Of a DNA stretch of 64,000 nucleotides, positions 27,082 through 36,160 are shown one piece after another. The translations under genes and the position numbers were made by a program. The stretch comes from Planctomycetota bacterium. Lineage in GTDB: Bacteria; Planctomycetota; Brocadiia; SM23-32; JAKLEA01. The first letter of the stretch is position 1. Each line of letters starts with the position of its first letter. Location of the stretch: the NCBI GenBank assembly GCA_022711755.1, contig JAKLEA010000005.1:186001-250000 (forward strand). Reading direction: 5' to 3'. The notes beneath the pieces were generated by a model. It was not told the DNA's origin. It made no database searches and saw nothing but the letters and a program-made list of their open reading frames with translations.

Positions 27082-27265
27082 GTCGGGTCTCCGGAAGTGC
27101 GCCATGCGCCGCAAGACGCTTCTCATCGCCGCGCCGACAGCATACCCCGGCTCCGCAGTCCGCGCCACTGCCGGCTCAGGGCTTCCCGTGCATCGTCCGT
27201 GCAATGTCCGTGTCTCGTCCCTCGATGCGAAGGAAGCTTCGCCAACGGCAAGGCGGCGGCAAGCG

Positions 27266-27282
27266 CGTCCGCTAAGCGGACG
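27266..27282. repeat. Short hairpin behind the efflux operon
   Basis: CGTCCGC-TAA-GCGGACG forms a perfect 7-bp stem, 17 bases beyond the stop of the ABC transporter gene. No T-run follows, so a role as terminator is only possible. Nothing else is visible in 27082-27298. Confidence 0.4.
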
Positions 27283-27298
27283 ACCGCACCAAGGAAAG

Positions 27299-29023
27299 TC
27301 AGAACACGCTGTGCGCGTGCAGCTCGCTGTAATACCCGTTGCGCCCCATCAACTCGTCGTGCGTCCCCTCCTCGACGATCCGCCCGCTTCGCAGGACGTA
27401 GGTGTAATCGGCGTTGCGGACCGTCGAGAGGCGGTGGGCGATAATGATTGTTGTCCGTCCCTCGGAGAGTTTCTCCATTGCCGAGCGGATAAGGCTTTCG
27501 GATTCGGTGTCCAGGGACGATGTCGCCTCGTCGAAAATGAGTATCGGCGGATTCTTCAGGAACACGCGCGCGATTGAGACGCGTTGCTTCTGCCCGCCGG
27601 AGAGTTTCACGCCATGCTCGCCGACCTGCGTATCGAATCCGTCAGGCAGCGACTTTATGAACTCGTATATGTTCGCGTTCTTCGCCGCCTCCACAAGCTG
27701 CTCGTCGCCGGCCTGCGGATCGCCGAACATGATGTTCTCGCGCAAGGTCGCGTCGAACATGAAGACGTTCTGCTGCACGATGCCGATGTTGCGCCTGAGG
27801 GCGCGTTGCGTAATGTCCCGAACGTCAATCCCGTCAATCGCGAGCGTCCCCTTCTGCGCCTCGTAAAAGCGCGGGATGAGCGCGGCCAGCGTTGACTTGC
27901 CCGCCCCCGACTCCCCCACGAGAGCCGCGCTCGACCCGGCCGGCACGCGCAGGTTCACGTCCCGCAGAACCCAGTCCTCCGATCCCTCGTACTTGAACCA
28001 CAGGTCCTTGAGCGCGATATCTCCCTTGATCTCTCCGGGTTCCACGGCGCCGGGGCGGTCCACTATGTCCGGCTCGACGTCCATGATCTCGATGAAACGG
28101 TCGAACGACGCCATCCCCTGTTGCATCTGCTCGATGAAGTTCACCATCCGTCTCACCGGACCGATTATGAAGGGCACGTAGAGCTGGAAGCCGATCAGGT
28201 CCGCAAGGTCAATCCTGCCGTAGTAGACCAGCGCCGTGCCGCCGCCGATTATCACAAGGCTGTACGCCTCCATCATGAACATCATCCCGCCGTGGAACGA
28301 CGCCATGATCGAATACATGCCCTCCTTGGCGCTCTTGAACTCTTTGTTGACCTCGCCGAATTTCCCGATCTGGTGATCCTCGTTGGTGAAGGATTTCACC
28401 TCCCGGATGCCTTGGATGGAATTCTCGACGCTGCTGTTGATGTCGGCAATTCTCTCGCGGACGGTCTTGAATCCCCTGCGCATCTTCGTGCCGTAGACGG
28501 CCCCCCAGAGAACCATGAAGGGCAAGGGCGCGATGGACAGGACAGCCATGGTCGGGCTGATGCTGAACATCAGGGCAAAGCTCCCTATGATGGTCGTCAG
28601 CGATATGAAGAGGTCTTCAGGAGCATGGTGCGCGACCTCGGCGATGGTGAAAAGGTCGTTGGATATCCGGGAGATTATATGGCCCGTCTTGGTGTTGTCG
28701 AAATAGGTAAAGGATAGCTTCTGCAGGTGGCCAAAGAGGTCGGCGCGCATGTCCGTCTCCATGCGCGTGCCGAGGTAATGGCCGAAACGTATGTTGACGT
28801 ATGACGCAAGGCTCATAAGGCCGACCAGCGCGAGGGCAATTCCAAGCGAGGCGGCGATGCGGTTGACTTCCTGGGCCGGGAGGTCGTACTTGATCGTGTT
28901 TCGCACGAGCATCGGGATGCAGATGGCGAATCCCGACTGCATGACGGCCGTGGCCATGTCCAGGATGAACAGCCACTTGTGCGGGCGGTAGTATGCTGCG
29001 AACCGTCTGAGGGAGTTCAACAT
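27299..29023 (-). CDS. ABC exporter, fused permease and ATPase (MsbA-like)
   Basis: 574 residues from the ATG at 29023. A TTG at 29032 would overlap the RND stop and is the alternative. The N-terminal 310 residues contain the six-helix exporter membrane domain (IRFGHYLGTRMETDMRADLF and KTGHIISRISND are the coupling-helix motifs). ATPase domain: Walker A GESGAGKS near residue 367, signature LSGGQKQR near 470, Walker B ILIFDEATSSLD near 492 and switch His in IIAHRLST near 523. Such half-transporters dimerise in the inner membrane and export lipids or drugs. It is the last gene of the TetR-controlled operon, 5 bases behind the RND pump, so it should be coregulated with the efflux system. Confidence 0.92.
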   Translation of the reverse strand: MLNSLRRFAAYYRPHKWLFILDMATAVMQSGFAICIPMLVRNTIKYDLPAQEVNRIAASLGIALALVGLMSLASYVNIRFGHYLGTRMETDMRADLFGHLQKLSFTYFDNTKTGHIISRISNDLFTIAEVAHHAPEDLFISLTTIIGSFALMFSISPTMAVLSIAPLPFMVLWGAVYGTKMRRGFKTVRERIADINSSVENSIQGIREVKSFTNEDHQIGKFGEVNKEFKSAKEGMYSIMASFHGGMMFMMEAYSLVIIGGGTALVYYGRIDLADLIGFQLYVPFIIGPVRRMVNFIEQMQQGMASFDRFIEIMDVEPDIVDRPGAVEPGEIKGDIALKDLWFKYEGSEDWVLRDVNLRVPAGSSAALVGESGAGKSTLAALIPRFYEAQKGTLAIDGIDVRDITQRALRRNIGIVQQNVFMFDATLRENIMFGDPQAGDEQLVEAAKNANIYEFIKSLPDGFDTQVGEHGVKLSGGQKQRVSIARVFLKNPPILIFDEATSSLDTESESLIRSAMEKLSEGRTTIIIAHRLSTVRNADYTYVLRSGRIVEEGTHDELMGRNGYYSELHAHSVF

Positions 29024-29028
29024 GCAGG

Positions 29029-32000
29029 TCAATCTTCAGAACGGGACATTGCGCGGCCCACTGCGGCGCTGGCGCGCTTGGCGTCAGCAACCAACATAAA
29101 TAGCGATGGGGCGAGGACAAGGGTGATAAGGGTCGCAAAGAGCAACCCGTATCCCAGAGACAATGCCATCGGGATAAGGAATCGAGCCTGACGCGACCTT
29201 TCGAAGATCATCGGGGCCAATCCGCCGAACGTGGTCAGGGTGGTCAGCATTATTGGCCGGAAACGCTGAATGGCAGCGGAATGAATCGCATCCCAGGGGG
29301 ATAACCCATCCTGCCTCAGCCTGTTGTTTGCGAACTCAATCATTACAAGGGAGTCATTAATCACCACGCCAGACAACGCGACAATGCCGAACAGGCTGGG
29401 AATCGAGAGGTTATAACCCATAACCAGGTGGCCCATTATCGCGCCGACCACCCCGAAGGGAATGCTGACCATTATGATCAGGGGCTGAGAGTAGCTGCGG
29501 AACGGGATGGCCAGCAGCACAAACACCCCCATGACAGCCAGAATAGATGTGATCTTGAGACTGCCCATGCTTTCCCGCATGTCCGCCTCATGGCCTTCGA
29601 AACTATACATCAGCCCAGGATATTTGCGTATCAGCTCCGGCAGCGCCCCGACCTTCAGGTCGGCCAGCACCTCTCCGGCCTGGCTTCGTGGCACGATGTC
29701 GGCGGAGACCTGAACCACCCTGCGCCCGTTGCGGCGGTTTATAGTCGTGTATGCCCGTCCGCGACTCACGTCGGCGACCTCCTTTAGCGGGACGAATGCG
29801 CCGGCTGGGGCGCGGATGAGCAGGCTTTCGATTGTGTGTTCAGTTGAGCGCTCGGTTTCAGGCAGGCGAACGATGATCTTCACCTCGTTGCGCCCGCGCT
29901 GCTGGCGCAGCACCTCAGCGCCGTAGAACGCGCTCCGGACCTGCCGCGCAACATCCCTTGCCGTAAGCCCCAGCGCCTTGCCTTCGGGCTTGATCGTGAA
30001 GTCAAGTTGCTGTTTGCCTGGCTGGAATCCGTCGTCTACATCCTTGACCTTGGGATACGTGGCAAGGGTTTCGGCCAGGTCGGCGCTGGCCTGCTCCAGC
30101 ACTTCGATGCTGCGATGGCTCAGTTCGACCGTGACCGGGCGGCTGCCGCCGCCGGGGCCGCCTGCGTCGGAAGCGAAACGCAAATATTCGACCCCGGGGA
30201 TTTCGCCGACCTTCTGCCGCCATCGGTTTGTAAATTCCAGGGTGCTCATTATCTTGTCGCGCACTTCCGCCTCGGCCAGTTCCACGCGCACGCGGCACAT
30301 ATGGCCGCCGCCATTGCCGACCTCCGCCAGGATTGACTTCACCAATTCCGGATGCCCGGATTCTTCGATTATCTTTTCAGCCCCGGCGACGATGCGCTTC
30401 ATCGCGGCTTCGGTTTTTTCGACTGGCGCCCCGTACGGCAGCACGAGCCGCGCGTCGGCGAAATCGGATTCCACGATCGGGAAAAGTTCCAGGCCCATCC
30501 TTCCGCTCAGCGCGTAGGACAGGCACAGTACAAGAAAAGTCAGAGCCGCAGCGACTGTGACGTAACGATGGCGCATGGTGAAGGCCAGGGCGGGGCCATA
30601 ACGATCCTGTACCTGTCTCATGAACCACTTGCTGAAAGCCTGCTGCCTTTCGTGCAGCCATTTCTTGATGCCGCGTCTGCGCCTTTCGCGATGATGCCCA
30701 AGATGCGCCGGCAGGACATAAAGGCATTCAAGAAGCGATATGGCAAAGACCATGCAAACCACGACGGGCACCATTTTGAAAATCTTTCCCATGGTGCCGG
30801 GTATGAAATATATCGGTATGAAGGTTACAATGTTCGTAAGGACGCTGAATACGACTGGAGATGCGACTTCCTGCGTTCCGATTATCGCCGCGCGAAGGAA
30901 GGGAACCCCGGACTGGTGATAGGTGTATACGTTTTCACCGACTACGATCGCGTCATCAACCACAATGCCCAGCGCGATGATAAAAGCGAACAAGGACATC
31001 ATATTGATCGTTATGTCAACATGCGGCAGGAAGAGGAAGGCACCCAGGAATGACACCGGTATGCCCATCATCACCCAGAAAGCGAGCCTGGCTTCAAGAA
31101 ACAGGCCGAGGGAGATCATTACAAGGGCCAGCCCCATCGCCCCATTCTTCAAGAGAAGCTCGACGCGCTGTTTATAAGTGTCCGACCTATCGTCCCTTAT
31201 AGCAATATCAATACCCGGTGGAAGATCGCTCTCGATCTCCGCTAATTGGCGCTTCACCGCGTCGGAAACGGATACTGGGGTCTGATCGCCAACCCTGTAG
31301 ACGTCAAGAGTGATTGCTCGATGGCCGTTGAATTGCGTGAAGCGGTCGGTGTCGGCGAAGCTGTCGTCAATCCTGGCCACGTCGCCCAGCCGCACCTGTG
31401 CGCCGTCCGGCGTCGTGATTATCGGCAGTTCGGCGAACTGTTTTCCGTAATCGCGACGCTCCTTGACGCGCACAAGCACCTCTCCGGTCTCAGTCTTCAG
31501 GCCGCCGCCGGGCAGGTCAACGGAGGCGTTGCCGAGACGCCGGGCGATCTCCTCAATTGTCAGCCCGTATCGCCTGAGGTTTTCCTGGGAAATCTCAATC
31601 CCGATCTCCAGCGACGGCAGGCCGGAAAGATCAACCTGTGTGATGCCGGGGTCCTGTAGCAACTGGTCCCTGGCCTGTTCTCCGAGCCTGTGAAGAACGG
31701 TATCAGGGGCATCGCCATACAGCACTACGGTCAAAACCTCGCGCTTATTTTGAACAATCCTTATCTCAGGCTCCTCGGCGTCCTCCGGGAAGGTGGTGAT
31801 CCTGTCCACCTCGTTTTGTATCTCGTTGGCCAGCTTCTGAAGGTCGGCCCCAAGCAGCATCTCGACAGTGACAACGCCGCCGCCCTCTGACGCCGTGGCT
31901 GTAACCTCGTCAACGCCGTCCAGTCCCTGCACTGCTTCTTCGACCGCAAGCAGGATTCCGTTCTCCGCGTCTTCTGGCGTCGCGCCGGGATAGGCGACCT

Positions 32001-32172
32001 GCACGGTCACCGCGTCGAAGGTGATGTCCGGGAATACCTCCTGTTTTGTGTTTCTGAGCGCAATGAAGCCGCCAACCAGGCACAGAAGCATTGCCAGATT
32101 TGCCGCGACCGAGTGGCGGGCCATCCATGCTACGGCTCCCTTGTTTTCCTTTTCCAGCGGGAGTTCAGTCAT
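29029..32172 (-). CDS. RND efflux pump, inner-membrane permease (HAE1/AcrB type)
   Basis: 1047 residues, the normal length for the family. Twelve membrane helices in the usual 1+5+1+5 order: TM1 at about residues 20-38, the block of five at 335-530, then about 530-555, and the last block at 880-1030. The proton-relay acid pair is present as GIVVDDAIVVGEN near residue 410. Two large periplasmic loops begin with EVFPDITFDAVTVQVAYPGA and ELFPIVESDFADARL. It pumps drugs or lipophiles out with the adaptor (32169-33719) and outer-membrane channel (33716-35179). Its ATG overlaps the adaptor stop by four bases. Confidence 0.96.
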   Translation of the reverse strand: MTELPLEKENKGAVAWMARHSVAANLAMLLCLVGGFIALRNTKQEVFPDITFDAVTVQVAYPGATPEDAENGILLAVEEAVQGLDGVDEVTATASEGGGVVTVEMLLGADLQKLANEIQNEVDRITTFPEDAEEPEIRIVQNKREVLTVVLYGDAPDTVLHRLGEQARDQLLQDPGITQVDLSGLPSLEIGIEISQENLRRYGLTIEEIARRLGNASVDLPGGGLKTETGEVLVRVKERRDYGKQFAELPIITTPDGAQVRLGDVARIDDSFADTDRFTQFNGHRAITLDVYRVGDQTPVSVSDAVKRQLAEIESDLPPGIDIAIRDDRSDTYKQRVELLLKNGAMGLALVMISLGLFLEARLAFWVMMGIPVSFLGAFLFLPHVDITINMMSLFAFIIALGIVVDDAIVVGENVYTYHQSGVPFLRAAIIGTQEVASPVVFSVLTNIVTFIPIYFIPGTMGKIFKMVPVVVCMVFAISLLECLYVLPAHLGHHRERRRRGIKKWLHERQQAFSKWFMRQVQDRYGPALAFTMRHRYVTVAAALTFLVLCLSYALSGRMGLELFPIVESDFADARLVLPYGAPVEKTEAAMKRIVAGAEKIIEESGHPELVKSILAEVGNGGGHMCRVRVELAEAEVRDKIMSTLEFTNRWRQKVGEIPGVEYLRFASDAGGPGGGSRPVTVELSHRSIEVLEQASADLAETLATYPKVKDVDDGFQPGKQQLDFTIKPEGKALGLTARDVARQVRSAFYGAEVLRQQRGRNEVKIIVRLPETERSTEHTIESLLIRAPAGAFVPLKEVADVSRGRAYTTINRRNGRRVVQVSADIVPRSQAGEVLADLKVGALPELIRKYPGLMYSFEGHEADMRESMGSLKITSILAVMGVFVLLAIPFRSYSQPLIIMVSIPFGVVGAIMGHLVMGYNLSIPSLFGIVALSGVVINDSLVMIEFANNRLRQDGLSPWDAIHSAAIQRFRPIMLTTLTTFGGLAPMIFERSRQARFLIPMALSLGYGLLFATLITLVLAPSLFMLVADAKRASAAVGRAMSRSED

Positions 32173-33719
32173 GGCCGCGCCTCCGGTTGCTTCCCTTCGC
32201 GCCCTTTCTGCTGTGGGCCGCCCTCCGGCCTCCCCTGAGTCTGCGCTTCGGTCCTGAGCGCCATTCCCTGAACAGGAGCGCCAAGATCCGTCGTCACCAG
32301 CATATCCCCATCCTCAAGACCGCCGGAAATATACACTTCCAGATTATCGCTCCATTCGATCTCGACGCTTTGTATCGCCAGCGTATTGTCCGGGCGCATC
32401 ACCCATATCCTGTCTCCGTCATGAAGACAATTGCGCTCGATCCGCACGACATTGCCGATCTCCTTTCCCTCGATTTCCATTCTGACGTAGGAACCCAGTA
32501 TCAAGGGATGCTTCGCCCCCTCTGCGGAGTCATACTCTAGCGGGTCGGCGACGCTGACGATCAGCCGCGCCATGCGCCCCTGCGGCTCAAGCTCCGTCAT
32601 CATGCGCCGCACGACGCCCTCGCGGAAAACGCCCGGCCCCCACGCCGCCTCGTGGAAGATTCGGACCTTCGATCCGGCGTCTCCATTCAGGCCGGGAACG
32701 CTGATCCACTTCAACTGGTCAACCGGAACCGTCGCCTCGATCCAGAACTCATCCGTCCCGACCAGCGACGCAAGCTCTGCGCCGACCGCCACTTGTGCGC
32801 CGCAATCAACGGCCTTTGTCGCCACAATCGCGTTGAACGGCGCTTTGACGTTCGTCCTCTCCAGATCAAGCTCCGCCTTGCCCAGCGACGCCTCGGCGGC
32901 CATGACGTATGCCGCGGCGGCCTGAGCCGCGAAATCGGCGGATTTCCTCTGGGTTTCAGCTGACAGTTTTGAGATCTCCGCGGCCTTTCTATCCGTCTCA
33001 GCTACTCGCTTTGCCACCTTCGCGGCATCATATTGGGCTTGGGCAGTGGCCAGTTGGGGCTGCCTGAGCATCAGTTCCCTGTCTTCTTCCGCAGCTTCCT
33101 TGCCGAGAAGTTCATATTCCCGCTTGGCGACGGACTGCTGCCCCTTTTCAATCTTCCACGCCGCCTCGGCGCGGATGGCGTCGGCATCCTTCAACGCTAT
33201 CTGGTTCGCGCTGTTTTCCAGCTTGACGTCGGCCTGCTTCAGGTCCGCATCGCGCAGGGCTATGTCCGCCGCACGCTGCTCCGCCTCGGCCTTGCGCCGC
33301 AGCAGTTCCGCCCTGGTTTGCTGAAGGGCCAACTCATAATCAACCTGCTCGATTTTCAGAACCTTATCGCCGGCCTTGAAGCTGCCGCCGGGCATGAAAT
33401 TATCGGCGACCTCGACAATCTCCCCGCCGACGCGGGAAGCGAACTTGATCCGTTTCGCGGCCACGACTGTTCCCATCGCCGGAACTGCGACCGAATGTGT
33501 CCCGGCCTCTAGTTTGCGGACTTCCACGAGCGCGGCCTGCGCCTCGCGGGGCTTGCGTTCCGCCTTCGGCGGATTCTTCAACCACCATACTGAGATCGCC
33601 GCGCCGACAATCAGCATTGCGGCGCCTATCGCGAATCCCGCGATCTTTCCCATCCTGCCGCTGCGCTGCGGATCGCCCTGTCTGCCCGGGGCTCCCGATT
33701 CAGTTCCGTTCGTCATCAT
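32169..33719 (-). CDS. RND efflux periplasmic adaptor (MFP/HlyD family)
   Basis: 516 residues. It has an N-terminal inner-membrane anchor (about residues 26-46), a lipoyl-like half near 75-120 (VAAKRIKFASRVGGEIVEV), then an unusually long coiled-coil hairpin of about 190 residues rich in Ala, Glu, Lys and Arg (roughly 130-310). The returning lipoyl half is NVKAPFNAIVATKAVDCGAQV, and the beta-barrel and membrane-proximal domains follow to the end. The hairpin is far longer than in AcrA-type adaptors (about 60 residues per helix). It could span a wider periplasm or reach a shorter TolC. The start ATGATG overlaps the TolC stop by four bases. Confidence 0.92.
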   Translation of the reverse strand: MMTNGTESGAPGRQGDPQRSGRMGKIAGFAIGAAMLIVGAAISVWWLKNPPKAERKPREAQAALVEVRKLEAGTHSVAVPAMGTVVAAKRIKFASRVGGEIVEVADNFMPGGSFKAGDKVLKIEQVDYELALQQTRAELLRRKAEAEQRAADIALRDADLKQADVKLENSANQIALKDADAIRAEAAWKIEKGQQSVAKREYELLGKEAAEEDRELMLRQPQLATAQAQYDAAKVAKRVAETDRKAAEISKLSAETQRKSADFAAQAAAAYVMAAEASLGKAELDLERTNVKAPFNAIVATKAVDCGAQVAVGAELASLVGTDEFWIEATVPVDQLKWISVPGLNGDAGSKVRIFHEAAWGPGVFREGVVRRMMTELEPQGRMARLIVSVADPLEYDSAEGAKHPLILGSYVRMEIEGKEIGNVVRIERNCLHDGDRIWVMRPDNTLAIQSVEIEWSDNLEVYISGGLEDGDMLVTTDLGAPVQGMALRTEAQTQGRPEGGPQQKGREGKQPEARP

Positions 33720-35179
33720 GATTTTCCGTTTTCCTGTGCTTGTCCTGTTGTGTTTCCGCTGTTGTCGCCATCGTCTTTCTTGCCGGGCCGCTCCATCTCC
33801 CAGCCGCCGCCGAGCGCCCGGTAGAGGCTTATGCGATACTCGACGAGCTGCCTGCGGGCCTGAAGGTGCGTCCTCTGAAGGCGTTGGTGCGAAAGCATCG
33901 TCGTGAGGTATCTCGTGAAGTCGGCTCCGCCCTTGGTGTAATTCTCGCGGGTCTGCTCCGTCGCCTGCCGGGAAAGGTCAAGCTGTAGTTGCAGGCTTGC
34001 GACGTATTGCGCCTGACGGTCTTCTTTCACCAGCGCCTCCTCCACCTCCTTGAGCGATGTCAGCAAGGTCTGGCCGTAGGAGTCGAGTTGTTGGGCTGCG
34101 ACCGCGCGCGTTCTCCTGACCTCGGCCCGCCTTCTGCCGCCGTCAATGATCGGGGCGGCGACATTGGCCGCCAGACCGGCAAGCCAGTTATCGAAGAGAT
34201 CGCGCGTGCGTTCGGCGCTGGTTTCCGCCCGGGCCGTCAGGCTCAAGCGTGGGAAGCGGTCGGCTATTGCCGCCGCCACGCGCCTGTCCGCAGCCTGCAC
34301 GCGCAACTCCGCCGCGCGCAGGTCCGGCCTCTGCCGCATCCATCGGGCGGGAACGCCCGTCTCCGGAAGCGGCGGCAATTCCGGCAGTCCGCCTGCGTAA
34401 TCGAAATCCCTGCTCCCCGGCGCGGCGCCCAGCAGAACGGCCAACTGGTACTCCAGCACCTTCGCGCCTGATTCGACCAGCGCGCGCTCCCCTTTTGTTG
34501 ACTCGACCAGTTGCCGCTGTTGAAGCACGTCCGTCGCGGTGGCCTGCCCGCTACGGAATTTCAGGGTGACGACCTCCAGATAGCTCTCGTTGGTCCGCGT
34601 CTGCTCGTCAAGCAGCGCCAGTTGACCCCTTAATTCAACAAGTTGGTACCACGATCCTGCGACCTGGGCCGAGAGCGTGATTGCGGCCGCGCTCAAATCC
34701 TCGCGCGTGGCCAGAAGTTCAAGTTCCGCCGCGTCTTTAGTCGCCCTGACGCGCCCCCAGAGGTCAATCTCGTAGCTTGCCGCAAGGCCGAGTGTATATT
34801 CAGTTCCATACTGCCTGTCGCGTCCCTCCATACTGTTCAGGGATCGCGTCCAGTTCGCGGAGCCGTCCAGACTGGGCCAGAATCCCGCCCAACTCGCGGA
34901 CGCCGACGCCTGCGCCTGGTCCAGCCTGTCCCAGGCGGTTTTCAGCGTGAAGTTTCGCAGGAGAGCCTCATCCACAAGCGAGTCCAGCCGCGGATCGCCG
35001 AAGGCGGACCACCACTTCGCCGGGGTTGCGGTTTCCCCGGAGGTTGAAAAGGTCCCCGGCATATGGGCCGGCGGCTCAATGTCTTTGACCTGCGTTTTAC
35101 AGGAAACCATGAAAGCCAGTATCAGTATCATCGCCGGCCGGAATCGGGCCTGAGGCGATTGCTTATCATTATCTCTCAT
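33716..35179 (-). CDS. TolC-like outer-membrane efflux lipoprotein (NodT family)
   Basis: 487 residues. Lipoprotein signal peptide with lipobox MVSC near residue 27 (AMILILAFMVSC). KWWSAFGDPRLDSLVDEALLRN is the classic NodT-family opening. Two repeated halves of long helices follow: LKTAWDRLDQAQASASASWAGFWPSLDGSANW, and ADRFPRLSLTARAE near residue 315. It should form the trimeric channel for the RND adaptor and pump encoded immediately downstream; the adaptor start overlaps this stop. The gene starts 39 bases behind the TetR gene. Confidence 0.93.
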   Translation of the reverse strand: MRDNDKQSPQARFRPAMILILAFMVSCKTQVKDIEPPAHMPGTFSTSGETATPAKWWSAFGDPRLDSLVDEALLRNFTLKTAWDRLDQAQASASASWAGFWPSLDGSANWTRSLNSMEGRDRQYGTEYTLGLAASYEIDLWGRVRATKDAAELELLATREDLSAAAITLSAQVAGSWYQLVELRGQLALLDEQTRTNESYLEVVTLKFRSGQATATDVLQQRQLVESTKGERALVESGAKVLEYQLAVLLGAAPGSRDFDYAGGLPELPPLPETGVPARWMRQRPDLRAAELRVQAADRRVAAAIADRFPRLSLTARAETSAERTRDLFDNWLAGLAANVAAPIIDGGRRRAEVRRTRAVAAQQLDSYGQTLLTSLKEVEEALVKEDRQAQYVASLQLQLDLSRQATEQTRENYTKGGADFTRYLTTMLSHQRLQRTHLQARRQLVEYRISLYRALGGGWEMERPGKKDDGDNSGNTTGQAQENGKS

Positions 35180-35218
35180 CGAATCTCCGCTTCTTCAATG
35201 TTGCCGTTCGTATCCCCG

Positions 35219-35860
35219 TCATCCTGCCTCGATGCGCTCCCGGACCGCCTTCATGCCGGCAAGAGAGAATAGCGCGATGTGTTCGGAAAGGCGGTCAACA
35301 TCCTTGAAGGTAAAGTTCCAGGGCGGCCCGCGCCGCTTGCCGGGGCGTTTGTGGCCTATCATCCTGCACTGGCTGACAAGGCTCATCTCGCACATTTCCA
35401 GATCTTCGCGGGAGGCTTTCGGTCCGAGAAGTTCAGCTATGACGCCGAGAGTGTATTCGCGCCGCTCCCTGATCCGGGCGTCCAGGGCTTCGTCAATCAG
35501 TCCCGTCGGGTTCACAATTTCCATCATCCTGAGCCGATGGAAATGGCCCATCTTGTCGTCGAGAATCCGCATCAGCATGGCTCGCACGAACGCCTTGAGC
35601 TTTTCATCGGCTGGGGCGTCAGGCCCCGCGCCGCCGTCAATGGGATAGAGTTTGTCCATCTCATCTGCCACATGTTCCCACGTCGCCTTGTAGAGCGCGT
35701 CCTTGGAGCGGAAGTGGTAGTTTATGGCGGCCGTGTTGACTCCGGCAAGGCGGCATATCTCCGCGTGCGTCGCGTCGCGGTAGCCCTTCTCGCCAAAGAC
35801 ACTGCACGCGGCCTCCATTATCTTCCGCCGCGTTTCTTCCCCGTCTTTTCTCACGCTCAT
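35219..35860 (-). CDS. TetR/AcrR-family repressor with CerR-like C-terminal domain
   Basis: 213 residues from the ATG at 35860, which has GGGAGGAG 9 bases upstream; a longer frame to 35899 lacks a site. Residues 8-54 are the TetR helix-turn-helix: TRRKIMEAACSVFGEKGY, then ATHAEICRLAGVNTAAINYHFRSKDALY. The C-terminal ligand domain, DKLYPIDGG to RERIEAG, resembles DUF1956 as found in CerR/YbiH-type efflux regulators. It is first in the efflux operon and its own promoter (35912-35940) overlaps an 8+2+8 inverted repeat, so it very likely represses itself and the four downstream transport genes until a substrate binds. Confidence 0.93.
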   Translation of the reverse strand: MSVRKDGEETRRKIMEAACSVFGEKGYRDATHAEICRLAGVNTAAINYHFRSKDALYKATWEHVADEMDKLYPIDGGAGPDAPADEKLKAFVRAMLMRILDDKMGHFHRLRMMEIVNPTGLIDEALDARIRERREYTLGVIAELLGPKASREDLEMCEMSLVSQCRMIGHKRPGKRRGPPWNFTFKDVDRLSEHIALFSLAGMKAVRERIEAG

Positions 35861-35894
35861 TGCCGCGCTCCTCCCGGGCAAGTCAACCGGAAAT

Positions 35895-35940
35895 TTCAAC
35901 TGGACAGTTGAATTATACGATTGCCCCGGGTCCGAATCAA
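35895..35940 (-). promoter_or_regulatory. Promoter and TetR operator of the efflux operon
   Basis: Minus strand: TTGATT (35940-35935), 17-base spacer, perfect TATAAT (35917-35912). The inverted repeat TTCAACTG-GA-CAGTTGAA (35895-35912) begins in the last base of the -10 and covers the start region, the expected position for a TetR-type repressor. The 35-base leader ends at the GGGAGGAG of the regulator gene. Confidence 0.8.
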
Positions 35941-36029
35941 TGCCGTTTTGAGAAGAATATCCGTTGAGCGGCGGCTCGATTTACGGACTGCCGGCATTGA
36001 CATGCGGCGCATTTTCTTGTCCCGATATC

Positions 36030-36058
36030 TCGACTTTCACGCCTCTGTGTAATAAAAT
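36030..36058 (+). promoter_or_regulatory. Candidate argG promoter
   Basis: TCGACT (36030-36035), 17-base spacer, TAAAAT (36053-36058), about 100 bases ahead of the argG ATG. A better -35, TTGACA at 35997-36002, has no -10 at the right distance. Confidence 0.35.
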
Positions 36059-36160
36059 GCCGTCCTGACTTTCAGGCATGGCCTGCGCCGTGGGAATCGG
36101 ACTGTCAGGCGACAGGATGCGGCGCCGCCAATCATGGAAGGAAAGGATTCGGAGTCTGAA

